64,000 bases of DNA, taken from assembly GCA_023388935.1 (NCBI GenBank), contig JAEWFG010000064.1, positions 1 through 64,000 of the forward strand, read 5' to 3'. Shown one piece after another: positions 54,490 through 62,831 of the stretch (position 1 is the stretch's first letter; each line of letters starts with the position of its first letter). The DNA comes from Pseudomonadota bacterium (GTDB taxonomy: Bacteria; Pseudomonadota; Alphaproteobacteria; Rhizobiales; Xanthobacteraceae). The notes below the pieces were generated by a model that worked only from the letters and a program-made list of their open reading frames with translations, did no database searches and had not been told where the DNA came from. Position numbers and translations under genes: made by a program.

Positions 54490-54885
54490 CCCCCGCTGGC
54501 AGGGGGCTTTGGGGTATCGCAGGGGCCGCTCCGCCCGCTCGGCGACGAGCTGGCAGGGTTTAACCTTCGTCGAAATTCCCTGTTCCTATTCGATCAGAAC
54601 CATTGCATAGTTTTCCCTATTTGGATTTGCCAGTTCTCGATGAGGCCTTTGCCATGTCTAGCGGTATCGAAGATCTGCAGATGCTGCGTCTGCTCAAAGC
54701 GTTTGAGAAAATAACCGATCAGGACTTCCGGCGCATGGTCATTCTCTACGTGGAGGAGCAGCTGGCGAAGCAGCAGGCGATCGCGCGGCCAAGGACACGA
54801 AATGAAGGACATGAAGGCGCACCTGGAGAAGCTTCGCATTCAGATAGCTGAGTGCGAGATGATCGCCTCCCGCTCGGGACTTGCT
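54490..54885. repeat. Diverged direct repeat, copy 1
   Basis: This segment, from GGCTTTGGGGTATCGCAGGG to the codons for CEMI, is similar along its length to 55612-55971, about 1.1 kb downstream in the same orientation. Both contain a GTTCC...GAAC promoter-like palindrome, a gene beginning near EDLQMLR and a second overlapping gene beginning MKDM. Confidence 0.65.
54654..54851 (+). CDS. Small protein of the EDLQMLR family, copy 1
   Basis: 65 residues from ATG 54654: MSSGIEDLQMLRLLKAFEKI, TDQDFRRMVILYVEEQLAKQ and an Arg/Glu/Gly-rich tail. The first 45 residues form an amphipathic helix pair typical of a Bradyrhizobium small-protein family; the tail overlaps the next gene in another frame. The second copy at 55763 is frameshifted. 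Function unknown. Confidence 0.6.
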   Translation: MSSGIEDLQMLRLLKAFEKITDQDFRRMVILYVEEQLAKQQAIARPRTRNEGHEGAPGEASHSDS

Positions 54886-54894
54886 GGGAGCTGA
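54802..54894 (+). CDS. Truncated copy of the MKDM small protein
   Basis: 30 codons (MKDMKAHLEKLRIQIAECEM then a short unrelated end), overlapping the previous gene by 50 bases. The full-length counterpart at 55895-56095 continues 45 residues further. Here similarity ends abruptly after CEMI, so the repeat was cut at about 54870. It may not be functional. I see no gene between 54895 and 55290. Confidence 0.4.
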   Translation: MKDMKAHLEKLRIQIAECEMIASRSGLAGS

Positions 54895-55290
54895 CCAAAC
54901 GGGAATCCTATAACGATGGGAGGAACGCCTTTAGCATGAGTTCGGAGCACGCAATTTCCTTCTATTTGCAGATTCCCGCGCAATAACGCTCTAATTGCAG
55001 GGGGCGGAAATGCTTAATGATTGCCTCTTTCTGTAAGTCGTTCGTCGCCTTCTCGACGTCCATACCGCTCGCGACCGCCAGTCTATTTGCACTGCGAGAG
55101 GCCGCCAATCGGGCCGGCTTCGATGCGCAATATCCTTCCTCGCATCAGTGTGGGCAACGTTTCGTCACCGTCGCCAGCCGTTCTGTCGACCCTCGGCCCC
55201 GGAGGCAGTCCGGCATGCGCGGCGCCTGGCCCTTCAGCTGAAACCATTGCAGGGCGCGCCAGGCGCTACACGCCGCTTAGGTCGCTTGAT

Positions 55291-55488
55291 CTATTCCGGC
55301 GGCTTCAACCCGGGGGAGCGCAGCAATTCGCTCATGTGAGAACCGGTTTCGGCTTGCCGGGCTCTTCTGAGCAGGCTCTCCCGCTCTATACCTGGGAGAG
55401 CCGCTTTGGCTTCCTCCCGCAATCTCTTCGCCTGTTCGGCAAGACGTTCTTCAAGGGACTGGGTTTGTTTGATACGGCGGCGCTCCAT
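55291..55488 (-). CDS. Small conserved rhizobial protein (65 aa)
   Basis: ATG 55488 with CGAGGA before it: MERRRIKQTQSLEERLAEQA, KRLREEAKAALPGIERESLL and RRARQAETGSHMSELLRSPG. Paralog of the 62-aa protein at 20124-20312 (shared LxERL, R.LRRaRQAeT, SPGLk.P). Highly charged, helical, probably soluble; function unknown. It lies on the opposite strand between the two copies of the 54.5/55.6 kb repeat. Confidence 0.7.
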   Translation of the reverse strand: MERRRIKQTQSLEERLAEQAKRLREEAKAALPGIERESLLRRARQAETGSHMSELLRSPGLKPPE

Positions 55489-55611
55489 GGCAATCCTCGC
55501 TTGTGCTTACGGGTCCTAACCGCTGGGTTGGCACTTAACGAGCCAAATACGCCGAGAGCCGAACTTAAGTTCCATCATCCGTTCGTCGAAAATGACCTTC
55601 GGCGGAAAGAC

Positions 55612-55971
55612 GGCTCGGCGGGCGGATGGGGTATCGCCGGGGGCGCTCGGCGAGGCGAGCCGGCAGGCTTATCGTTCGCCGAAATTTCCCGTTCCTATCC
55701 AACGGGAACCGCTGCATAATTTTCCCGATTTGAGGCTGCGCTTTTCTCAAAGAGCGTTTGCGGTGTCGAGTTACGCCGAAGATCTGCAGATGCTTCGATC
55801 AAGGCTTTTCAGCAAACAACTGAGCATGACACCCGCCGCTTGGTCGTCTTCTACGCGGAGGAGCAGTGGGCGAAGACACCGCTGGAGGGACGAAATGAAG
55901 GACATGCAGACGCACTTGGAGAAGCTTCGCATCCAGATAGTTGAGTGCGAGATGATCCGCGACCTTGCGAC
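55612..55971. repeat. Diverged direct repeat, copy 2
   Basis: Counterpart of 54490-54885. It keeps GGAAC (55695-55699) followed after 16 bases by CGAT (55716-55719), where copy 1 has AGAAC; so the promoter is better preserved here, while the first gene is frameshifted. Confidence 0.65.
55763..55944 (+). pseudogene. Small protein of the EDLQMLR family, copy 2, frameshifted
   Basis: GTG 55763: SSYAEDLQMLR, then a shift at about 55797; the matching text KAFQQTTEHDTRRLVVFYAE followed by EQWAK is in another frame and ends at 55944. Compared with copy 1, two bases are lost or one gained after the LQMLR codons. The downstream gene is intact. Confidence 0.65.
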
Positions 55972-56095
55972 GAGTCCATCCAAGCGAGAGTTGTTCGGCA
56001 AGCTGGCCGAGCACTACAAGGTCTTGGCGACTGAGGTCGAGCGGGCGATGGCGGCCGGCGACGCCGGAGATGCGTTTGTGGGCCGGAAGACCTAA
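55895..56095 (+). CDS. Small helical protein (66 aa), MKDM family
   Basis: From ATG 55895: MKDMQTHLEKLRIQIVECEM, IRDLATSPSKRELFGKLAEH and YKVLATEVERAMAAGDAGDA, ending FVGRKT. A charged two-helix protein of a family I recognise from Bradyrhizobium (MKDMQ.HLEKLR.Q.aECEMIrDLAtdp.KRelF..LA.H), function unknown. GGAGGG before the start. It overlaps the frameshifted upstream gene as copy 1 does. Confidence 0.7.
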   Translation: MKDMQTHLEKLRIQIVECEMIRDLATSPSKRELFGKLAEHYKVLATEVERAMAAGDAGDAFVGRKT

Positions 56096-56214
56096 GACCC
56101 GTTCCCGAACGAATCTACGGATTGAGGTAGATAAAGCGCCGGGCCGTCCATCGCTGCCTCATTGGCCTATGCAGCGCGGCACTTGCATGTCCTTTTCGAA
56201 CTGAGAAAGACGTA

Positions 56215-56460
56215 GTGACCGCGTATGGGTCGACTTTTGTGACACACGATTTGGCCACGCCCTTTGCGCGTGCGGAAGCCGCACCTTCCAAGCAGCTTGG
56301 GGAGCTGATTTCTGTTTCGCATGGTCGTCTGATGGAGCAGATCGCCGCGCGGCGCACGAAGCGCTTCAGTACCGTTGACCGGAAGATTAGCGATCCGCAG
56401 GACCTTCCTGAACTTCGATCTTCTCTTCTGCCGTTTCCAGGCCAGGCTGACCGGCGCTAG
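56215..56460 (+). CDS. Doubtful hypothetical protein (81 aa)
   Basis: GTG 56215 gives TAYGSTFVTHDLATPFARAE and ISVSHGRLMEQIAARRTKRF. Codon third positions are only weakly GC-rich and no motif is recognised; two antisense frames overlap. Listed because it is the only candidate in 56096-56728. Confidence 0.25.
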   Translation: MTAYGSTFVTHDLATPFARAEAAPSKQLGELISVSHGRLMEQIAARRTKRFSTVDRKISDPQDLPELRSSLLPFPGQADRR

Positions 56461-56728
56461 CGGCACGCGCGAGCCGAAGGGTTCCTTTTACCTGAGCTGC
56501 CATCCTTCTGGTTCGCATTAAGTGCTCGATCTCCATTTCTGACACGATAGCCTTCGTCGATAGCCTGGTCGGCGCTCTTAAGGAAATCGGCTATGCTAAT
56601 TCCGCACACAGAGGGCGACTTTCTGACCGTGAACGTCCGGGTCGACTTCAGAGCCGACGTAATGCGGGCGCACATTCTGACCCAAGGCGGAATCGTCTTC
56701 CGTCAGTCGTTCGCCCGCATTGCAATAC

Positions 56729-56754
56729 GGAACTGAAGGGTGGCCAAGCCTGTT
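56729..56754 (+). promoter_or_regulatory. EcfG-like promoter of the 88-aa secreted protein
   Basis: GGAAC (56729-56733), 17 bases, TGTT (56751-56754); one mismatch, 28 bases before GTG 56783. Confidence 0.45.
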
Positions 56755-56782
56755 TGATACATTCAGCCAAGCGGAGGTCGCA

Positions 56783-57049
56783 GTGCGAACTATTCTGGTA
56801 TCGACGATTTGCTGGGCCTTGTCGTGCGGATTTGCGACAGCGCAAGCCAACTCGAAGACCGACTTAAACACGCCAACTGGGCGCTCGGCGCCCGAAGAAA
56901 AAGGTCAATTGCAGCCGCAAGGTTGGACTGGACCGCTTGAGACAAAATCAGGTGGTGCGCAGCCGGAAAGCCCGCAAGGTCAAAGCCCACCGGGGATGCA
57001 GGCAGCGCCGGACGGATCAACAAAAACAGTCGTTGAGCCGCGGAAGTAG
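56783..57049 (+). CDS. Small secreted Pro/Gly/Gln-rich protein (88 aa)
   Basis: GTG 56783 after GCGGAGG. Signal peptide VRTILVSTICWALSCGFATA (cleavage near AQA), then a disordered mature part: GRSAPEEKGQLQPQGWTGPL, ETKSGGAQPESPQGQSPPGM and a C-terminal TKTVVEPRK. Such SPQGQTPPGMQAAP-type exported proteins are common in Bradyrhizobium; function unknown. An EcfG-like promoter supports stress expression. Confidence 0.7.
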   Translation: MRTILVSTICWALSCGFATAQANSKTDLNTPTGRSAPEEKGQLQPQGWTGPLETKSGGAQPESPQGQSPPGMQAAPDGSTKTVVEPRK

Positions 57050-57106
57050 GCCACTCGCTCTGGTTGGTGAGTGAGCGGTTCGCTTAGCGTGAGCGGTCCC
57101 CTAGGG

Positions 57107-57295
57107 CTAGTTTTGGCCCTTCTGCGACGTGCCGGTCCGGCCGGAAGGGTTTTTGCCGAGTTGATCGTCTTCTACTCCAGGGCGGCGAGGAACGTGGTTC
57201 GACGGCGGTTCGCCCGGGAGTCGCGGTGGAACGGGTGTCTTCTTGATTGTCGTTGTCGTGGCCCGCGCGGGGGGCGCCGCGTGTAGCTGTCCCAT
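57107..57295 (-). CDS. Doubtful Pro-rich small protein (62 aa)
   Basis: ATG 57295 gives MGQLHAAPPARATTTTIKKT and PVPPRLPGEPPSNHVPRRPG, ending NPSGRTGTSQKGQN. Low complexity, with an AGGA too close to the ATG. It may be a real disordered protein or chance. The rest of 57050-57728 shows nothing supportable. Confidence 0.25.
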   Translation of the reverse strand: MGQLHAAPPARATTTTIKKTPVPPRLPGEPPSNHVPRRPGVEDDQLGKNPSGRTGTSQKGQN

Positions 57296-57728
57296 TTCCT
57301 ATTCGGTCAGTTCGGTGGTCCACTTGGCCTGCCGGCTTTCCACGCCCAACGTTTGCTGTTCGCAGACACGAGCGCCCGCTTCGAGGGGTAGACAGCAACT
57401 GCGTCAGGAAGCCGGAGGAGAGTGGAAAGTGACGCGTCAGGTAATCGCCATTAAGGAGCAAGCGACGTTGCCGACGCCTACGAGTGACCAGCCGTCTTCC
57501 CGCGAACATGCAACAACACGGCCCACGGCCGAGCGGCACGTCAGGTCGACGCGACGGCCGCTGGAGTGACGGCTTGTGTTGGCCCGCAAACGCACTTGCC
57601 AGCTGGTCGTGATTGCAGAAAGCTCGTTCCCTGGTGCTTGTGCTACAGTGACTCCACATGCTCGGCTTCGCAAGAAGAAACGCGAGCGTCCGATAGTCTG
57701 GGCTGCTCGCTCATCCCTGTCGAGAGAT

Positions 57729-58121
57729 CTACTTCTTCTCGGGCATCCAAGTGGTGCTCGCGCGATCGTACTTGAAGCCGGGAGCGTTCTTAAGATCATC
57801 CTTCGTCTCGTCCAGCGTCAGCCACCACTTGTCGTTCTTCTTTGCGGTCTTGACGGATGCAAAGGGCACGATGACGTCCTTCTCACCCATTCCGAGGAAG
57901 CCACCGACGCCGATTACGAGGCCCGTGATCTTGCCCGATTTGTCGACGAGCACATCGTCGATATCGCCGATTTTGCTTTCTTTCGGGTCGTAGACGGACT
58001 GCTTATAGTAGTTCGTGACGGTCCAACTCTCCGTAGGCACCGCGTTCAAGACCGTCGTCGCGGCGTAAGCGCTAGTGACTGTCGCTGCCGCGAACAAAAA
58101 GTTCATTGCTAAGCGTCTCAT
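57729..58121 (-). CDS. Secreted PRC-barrel protein
   Basis: 130 residues from ATG 58121 (CAGGAGGAGG before it). Signal peptide MRRLAMNFLFAAATVTSAYA, then TVTNYYKQSVYDPKESKIGD, IDDVLVDKSGKITGLVIGVG, GFLGMGEKDVIVPFASVKTA and KKNDKWWLTLDETKDDLKNA. This is a complete PRC-barrel, a beta domain found in photosynthetic reaction centre subunit H and RimM and widespread in rhizobial periplasmic stress proteins. It shows what the scrambled segment of the paralog at 22912-23424 should look like. Exact EcfG promoter upstream. Confidence 0.88.
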   Translation of the reverse strand: MRRLAMNFLFAAATVTSAYAATTVLNAVPTESWTVTNYYKQSVYDPKESKIGDIDDVLVDKSGKITGLVIGVGGFLGMGEKDVIVPFASVKTAKKNDKWWLTLDETKDDLKNAPGFKYDRASTTWMPEKK

Positions 58122-58160
58122 GTTACCTCCTCCTGAGGCGATGGATTCGAATAGCCTTGC

Positions 58161-58185
58161 AACGGGTAAAAATGGCAGACGTTCC
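58161..58185 (-). promoter_or_regulatory. Consensus EcfG promoter of the PRC-barrel gene
   Basis: Minus strand: GGAAC (58185-58181), 16 bases, CGTT (58164-58161); exact match, 39 bases before the ATG at 58121. Confidence 0.7.
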
Positions 58186-58191
58186 TTAGTA

Positions 58192-58217
58192 GGAACAGCA
58201 ATTGCCGTGGCGTCGTT
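58192..58217 (+). promoter_or_regulatory. Consensus EcfG promoter facing a gene remnant
   Basis: GGAAC (58192-58196), 17 bases, CGTT (58214-58217); exact match. It forms the palindrome GTTCCTTAGTAGGAAC with the minus-strand -35. No intact gene follows; only the remnant ending at 58434. Confidence 0.55.
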
Positions 58218-58332
58218 CTTCAGAACCCGAAGGGACAATCTTATTCTCACGCCGGATGCTGCTGGCTCAACGCAGTCGATTTTGACTGCGACCTCACGAC
58301 GTTGGCATGGTTCTTTTACCCTAGACTAGGCG

Positions 58333-58434
58333 CGCGACTTCAAGCGCCAGTTCACGCTCGCCGACCAAGTCGACGTGATCGAATCCAATGTGCCGCAGGG
58401 CGGCGTCATCTGGGTGTTCGCGTTGAAGAAATAA
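58333..58434 (+). pseudogene. C-terminal remnant of an unidentified protein
   Basis: In the frame ending at TAA 58432-58434 the text reads RDFKRQFTLADQVDVIESNV then PQGGVIWVFALKK, with good codon use and a natural-looking end. A stop (TAG) lies just before and no start is present. Probably the 3' end of a deleted gene formerly driven by the divergent EcfG promoter. Confidence 0.4.
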
Positions 58435-58479
58435 GCTCCGCGCGCGGATCGACGAAGGCGGAGCAGTGGGGGGAGCGAA

Positions 58480-58504
58480 GTGCGGCGGACGGCGTCCGCC
58501 GCAC
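58480..58504. repeat. Perfect hairpin, 11-bp stem
   Basis: GTGCGGCGGAC (58480-58490), loop GGC, GTCCGCCGCAC (58494-58504), then TTTGCG. Possible terminator of the upstream remnant or part of an intergenic repeat together with the next hairpin. Confidence 0.5.
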
Positions 58505-58524
58505 TTTGCGCATCCTGTCTTCCG

Positions 58525-58547
58525 CTCTCCCCTTGTTGAGGGGAGAG
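58525..58547. repeat. Second hairpin, CTCTCCCC/GGGGAGAG
   Basis: CTCTCCCC (58525-58532), seven-base loop, GGGGAGAG (58540-58547), followed by GGGG. Short CTCTCCCC...GGGGAGAG hairpins are common intergenic repeats in Bradyrhizobium. Confidence 0.45.
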
Positions 58548-58620
58548 GGGGACATCAATACGCTTCCGCGAGGAAATAGCTGCCGCCAGGACAGCGCTGA
58601 AACGCTGGTGCGTGCGAGGC

Positions 58621-58881
58621 CTACTTACCCTGACGGTCGACCTTATCCTTCTCCTTCTGGTTCATCTCCTGAACCTTCGGATCGGTGCTGCTCTGCCCGG
58701 TGGTCTGGGTGGTCGAGGTGGGCGGGGTGCTGGCGTTGGGAAGCGAGTTCTGGTCCGGCGCAGTGGGGCGCGTGGCCGTGGTCGGCGGTGCGCTGTTGCT
58801 CTGGGCGAACGCGGCCGCGGTAGTCAAGGAAAAGGCGCCAGACAGCAGCGAGACTGAGAGCGCCTTTGAGATGTTGGTCAT
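58621..58881 (-). CDS. Small secreted Thr/Ser/Pro-rich protein (86 aa)
   Basis: ATG 58881 after CAGGAG. Signal peptide NISKALSVSLLSGAFSLTTA then AAAFAQ (cleavage after AFA). The mature part is Thr/Pro/Ser/Gln-rich (APPTTATRPTAPDQNSLPNA) with a charged end (VQEMNQKEKDKVDRQGK). No motif. Exact EcfG promoter upstream; probably a periplasmic stress protein. Confidence 0.75.
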   Translation of the reverse strand: MTNISKALSVSLLSGAFSLTTAAAFAQSNSAPPTTATRPTAPDQNSLPNASTPPTSTTQTTGQSSTDPKVQEMNQKEKDKVDRQGK

Positions 58882-58907
58882 CGATCTGCTCCTGTCAGAT
58901 CGATGCA

Positions 58908-58933
58908 AACGGCGCGAGGCCGCCTTGTGTTCC
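58908..58933 (-). promoter_or_regulatory. Consensus EcfG promoter of the 86-aa secreted protein
   Basis: Minus strand: GGAAC (58933-58929), 17 bases, CGTT (58911-58908); exact match, 26 bases before the ATG at 58881. Confidence 0.7.
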
Positions 58934-59031
58934 CGCTCTAACTCCGTGGAACCATGGGCTGACCCGATTCTTCTACAGGCTGTGATAACACTAGTGCGGG
59001 AACTTCCGACAACCGTACAATATGCGTCTCC

Positions 59032-59583
59032 TCAGAGGAGGAGGAGATCTTGAATCGGGGAGCTACGGGAATTTCGCGGGCTGGAACGCGCTTGCCTGAA
59101 GTACGCTGTCGCGTTCAGACGCCGATCCCCCGATTTGGGGGGCAATATTGGCTCTGACTCACTTTTGATGCAGTTTGGGGAATGCCTCAAGAACTTCGCG
59201 CTGCGGGACCTCGGAGGACGTCCTTGGGAGGCAAGCGACGAAGGCCGGGTAGCGGCTTCGCCAAGCGCGCGGGCGTGACCGGCCGCGGCTAGGTTCGAAG
59301 CGGCTCGCTCGACGTCGGCGATCTCGGGATAGTTGAACAGCGACCAGTTGAAGATTGCGCCGCGCCGATTCACCATCCGTAGTCCTTCATGGCTCCATGC
59401 CTCGGCGTAGAGAGGCCAACTATTGGTCGGGGCTGGTTCCTTTGCAAGCCGCTGACGCTGCCGTTGGTGGCGCCGGCGCCGGCGCTTGCCCAACTCCTCC
59501 GCGCTCTCGCAGCGCCTTGCAAAATCCGCATCTGAATTTTTTGGGTTTTTCCCGGCCATTTTCGCCGTAGTCATCACATTCAA
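59032..59583 (-). CDS. Hypothetical protein, uncertain
   Basis: An open frame of up to 183 codons. The middle RMVNRRGAIFNWSLFNYPEI followed by ADVERAASNLAAAGHARALG looks like genuine protein, with a basic N-terminal part (RRRRRHQRQRQRLAKEPAPT). The last 60 residues are Ser/Arg-rich and may be out of frame. No family recognised. It could be a real but 3'-damaged gene. Confidence 0.35.
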   Translation of the reverse strand: MNVMTTAKMAGKNPKNSDADFARRCESAEELGKRRRRRHQRQRQRLAKEPAPTNSWPLYAEAWSHEGLRMVNRRGAIFNWSLFNYPEIADVERAASNLAAAGHARALGEAATRPSSLASQGRPPRSRSAKFLRHSPNCIKSESEPILPPKSGDRRLNATAYFRQARSSPRNSRSSPIQDLLLL

Positions 59584-59669
59584 ATTTGCCGTACACGTTC
59601 AACGTTCATTCATCATCGAAAGCCTACGTCCGTTTCGGGGAGCCGCGATTGCGCTTCGATGGAAACCTA

Positions 59670-60038
59670 ATGCCTCTGTCGCGAGACGACTTTGACCCTG
59701 TTGCCGCCGTCGTTGACTGGCTCGACGCCTGCCGACGTGGAGACCTCGACGCGCTCCTCGCTTTGTATGATGACCAAGCGGTTTTGGAATGCGCCTGCGA
59801 AGGTGTGAGCTTGACGGGGCGGAATGCAATCGCGGCCTACTGGTCACCGAAGCTCGATGCCAAGCAAGGAGCCGCCTTTTCGCTCGACGATGTGGCTTTG
59901 ACGGGCCATGGAGTTCAGATTGACTATCAAGGTTACGCGGGCAAACGCGTTCGGCTTTACATTCGGTTCGGTGCGTCGAACAAGATCATTTACACAAGCT
60001 GCGGACCGATCCGTCAGGCTCCCAACGGTTTCAACTAA
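59670..60038 (+). CDS. NTF2/SnoaL-like protein
   Basis: 122 residues from ATG 59670: MPLSRDDFDPVAAVVDWLDA, CRRGDLDALLALYDDQAVLE, CACEGVSLTGRNAIAAYWSP, then ALTGHGVQIDYQGYAGKRVR and FGASNKIIYTSCGPIRQAP. It has a SnoaL-like cone fold as judged by the DLDALLALYdd..vLEC pattern. Intact paralog of the frameshifted gene at 9087-9450. An upstream in-frame TTG would add 28 doubtful residues. Function unknown; no EcfG site seen. Confidence 0.75.
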   Translation: MPLSRDDFDPVAAVVDWLDACRRGDLDALLALYDDQAVLECACEGVSLTGRNAIAAYWSPKLDAKQGAAFSLDDVALTGHGVQIDYQGYAGKRVRLYIRFGASNKIIYTSCGPIRQAPNGFN

Positions 60039-60622
60039 AACGAGGAACTGCGAGCGGGGTCGCAAAAAACAGGAACGACCCGCCGGGGCCGGAGACGAGT
60101 CGAAACTTCGGTCCGGAATGATGCCCCCAGCCCACCGGCCGGAGAAGACCTTGAGGTGACACGAGGTTGCGACCCAGGCGCGCCGTCAGCCCGCGCTGGG
60201 GTCAACGACCGGTCCCCCATCTCGGGCTATGAAGGACCGCTGGCAGTCGCTGAAATTCCGGCGGCCCTGTCGGTCACTTCCAATGCTTGGCGACGATACT
60301 GGCGGCGGGCTTGCTTTTCTACTTTTGAGCACCACCGACAGTGCGCTCGGAGCGCGTCATGGCGAGCTTTCCTGGCAAGATGGAAAAAATCAGGAACTAC
60401 CGTGGTCGGGGAGAATCGCCGCACCGGCGGGATCGATGTCCGTTGGCAAACCACTTGGGCCAGACGTTTGCAGTCGTCGCCAACTTTGCCGACACGAATT
60501 GGCCATGCCGAAGCTCATTCCTGGAGACCTCGTGGCGGTCGGCCGAAGCGCTGTTGCCGGGCGACATCATCGTCCGGATCGGGCGGGGGCCCTGACTGCA
60601 GGAGGGCTTCTAGTTCACAGTC
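60039..60622. other. Gene-poor stretch before the molybdoenzyme operon
   Basis: Short overlapping frames on both strands, none with a recognised motif, ribosome site or consistent codon use. I see no gene or repeat. Confidence 0.4.
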
Positions 60623-62824
60623 TCAGGTGAGGAGCTTGTCCAACGTGATCGGGAAGCGCCGCACGCGTTTGCCGGTTGCGTGATAGACCGCATTCGCGAT
60701 CGCCGCGGGAACGCCGACGATCCCGATCTCGCCGAGGCCCTTGATGCCGAGCTTGTTGATACGCGCGTCCTGCTCCTCCACGAAGATCACGTCGATGTCG
60801 TGGATGTCGGCATTCACCGGGATATGATACTCCGCAATGTTGGCGTTCATGACCCGCCCGAAGCGGTGATCCATCACGGTTTCTTCGTGCAGGGCCATTC
60901 CAATCCCCCAGACCACGCCGCCCATGATCTGGCTGCGGCCGGTCTTGGTGTTGAGGATACGCCCGGCGGCGACGGCGCTCACCACCCGCGTGACGCGGAT
61001 GACGCCGAGCTCCTCGTCGACCTTGACCTCGGCGAAAACGGCGGAATGGCTGTTGCGCGCGTGCGAGTTGTCCTCCGGGAAACGGTTGAGCTTTTCCTTC
61101 TCGATCCGCTCGAGTCTGCCGTGCCGCATGGCGTCGGCGATGGAGACCGCGCGGCTTTTCTTACCGCCATGGGCGATCATGCCCTCATTGAGGATCATAT
61201 CGGCCGGGTCCACGCCGGCGAGTGGGGATCCGGCCATCGCGCCGGCAAGGCGCGCGAGCTCTTGGCGAATGTCCTCGGCCGCCCCCAGCACTGCGTGGGC
61301 ACTCGATGCAGCCATCCAGGACCCGCCCTCGACGGGAGCTTGCGGAAGGCTTGAGTCGGCAAGCTTTACCGTGATGTTGTCCATCGGCAGCCCCAGTGCA
61401 TCGGCTGCCACCTGCGCCACGATGGTGTAGGTGCCGGTGCCGATATCCGAGGCCGCGCAGGACACTTCGGCATGACCGTTTGCGGTCAGCACAATGCGGA
61501 CGGCGACCGGCATCTGCAAAGCTTCCCAAACCCCTGTTGCCATGCCCCAGCCGACCAGTTCCTTGCCATCGCGCATGGATCGTGGCACGGGATTGCGATT
61601 GCTCCAGCCGAAAGCCTCGGTGGCCTGGCGGTAGCATGCGCGCAGCTGCTTGCTGGTATAGGGCAGGTCCTCGCTCTGGTCGCGATCGGAGTAGCACGTC
61701 AGGCGTAGTTCGACCGGGTCGAGCTTGAGGGCGACGGCGAGCTCGTCCAAGGCGCATTCGAGCGCACAGACGCCGGAGGCCGCGCCCGGCGCGCGCATGT
61801 CACAGGGGGTGGAAACATCGAGGCGAACGAGCTTGTGGGAGTAGTAACTGTTCGCGCTCTTGTAGAGCTGCTCCGCCCAGCCGGTGTCGTTGCGCGAAAA
61901 GTCCTCGTATCGCGAGGTGACCGCAACGGCCTCGTGCACGACCGCATCCAGCGTTCCGTCCGGCCTGGCGCCCAATCCGACATGCTCGATCGTCTCCGGC
62001 CGGTGTCCGAGCCCATACATTTGGTGCCGGGTCAGTACGACGCGGACGGGCCGCTTCAGCGCAAGCGCGGCGAGCGTTGCCAGCACCACCTGATATTGCG
62101 GCCGCAGGCCGGAGCCGAAGGCACCCCCCACATAGGGAGATATGACACGAATCTCGTCCGGTTTCTTGCCGAACACGCTGCACAGGAATTTCTGGACGTT
62201 CTGGACGCCCTGGGTCTTGTCGTAGACCGTGAGCCTGCCCGCTTCCCACACGGCCGTCGTCGCATAGAGCTCCATCGGATTGTGATGCTCGGTGGGAAGC
62301 AGGTAGTCCGCCTCGTGGCGTATGGTTGCGCCGGCAAGCGCCGCGGCAGCATCGCCGCGCGGCTCGTGCGGCTTCTGCGCCTCGGTCGCGCTTTCGCGCT
62401 CGGCTTTCAGATTGGTTGCGAACGGCTCCTCCTGATAGGCGACATCAAGCAGCGTTGCGGCGAATTTGGCGGTTTCCCAGTCCTCGGCTACGACCAGCGC
62501 GATCGGCTGGTCGTTGAATTTGATGCTGTCGTCATACAGCGGCCGGAACGGCGATCCTTTCTCCGGCGCCACCTCGTCCTTCCAGGCCTCGTCCTTGTCG
62601 GCGAGTGGTGGCCGGTGCTCGTGTGTGAGCACGTCGACCACGCCCTTCACCTTCAGTACCTCACTGGCATCGAGGCGGGCAATGCGTCCGCGCGGGATGG
62701 TGGCCGTCGCGACAAAGCCGTGCAGAAGCCCTTCGGCTGAAAATTCGCCGGCATATTTGGCCGCCCCTGTGACCTTGGCCCGGCCGTCGACGCGGGATGT
62801 TGCCGTTCCAACATAGGCGTTCAT
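60623..62824 (-). CDS. Aldehyde oxidoreductase molybdopterin-binding subunit (PaoC-like)
   Basis: 733 residues of the xanthine dehydrogenase family large subunit, periplasmic aldehyde-oxidase (PaoC/YagR) subgroup. N-terminal RVDGRAKVTGAAKYAGEFSA, then LPTEHHNPMELYATTAVWEA, VISPYVGGAFGSGLRPQYQV, MRAPGAASGVCALECALDEL, WMAASSAHAVLGAAEDIRQE and the active-site GIKGLGEIGIVGVPAAIANA, in which the Glu of GLGE is the catalytic base. It oxidises aldehydes at a molybdenum cytosine dinucleotide site. Last gene of the paoA-paoB-paoC order, 7 bases after the FAD subunit. Confidence 0.93.
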   Translation of the reverse strand: MNAYVGTATSRVDGRAKVTGAAKYAGEFSAEGLLHGFVATATIPRGRIARLDASEVLKVKGVVDVLTHEHRPPLADKDEAWKDEVAPEKGSPFRPLYDDSIKFNDQPIALVVAEDWETAKFAATLLDVAYQEEPFATNLKAERESATEAQKPHEPRGDAAAALAGATIRHEADYLLPTEHHNPMELYATTAVWEAGRLTVYDKTQGVQNVQKFLCSVFGKKPDEIRVISPYVGGAFGSGLRPQYQVVLATLAALALKRPVRVVLTRHQMYGLGHRPETIEHVGLGARPDGTLDAVVHEAVAVTSRYEDFSRNDTGWAEQLYKSANSYYSHKLVRLDVSTPCDMRAPGAASGVCALECALDELAVALKLDPVELRLTCYSDRDQSEDLPYTSKQLRACYRQATEAFGWSNRNPVPRSMRDGKELVGWGMATGVWEALQMPVAVRIVLTANGHAEVSCAASDIGTGTYTIVAQVAADALGLPMDNITVKLADSSLPQAPVEGGSWMAASSAHAVLGAAEDIRQELARLAGAMAGSPLAGVDPADMILNEGMIAHGGKKSRAVSIADAMRHGRLERIEKEKLNRFPEDNSHARNSHSAVFAEVKVDEELGVIRVTRVVSAVAAGRILNTKTGRSQIMGGVVWGIGMALHEETVMDHRFGRVMNANIAEYHIPVNADIHDIDVIFVEEQDARINKLGIKGLGEIGIVGVPAAIANAVYHATGKRVRRFPITLDKLLT

Positions 62825-62831
62825 CGATGCC

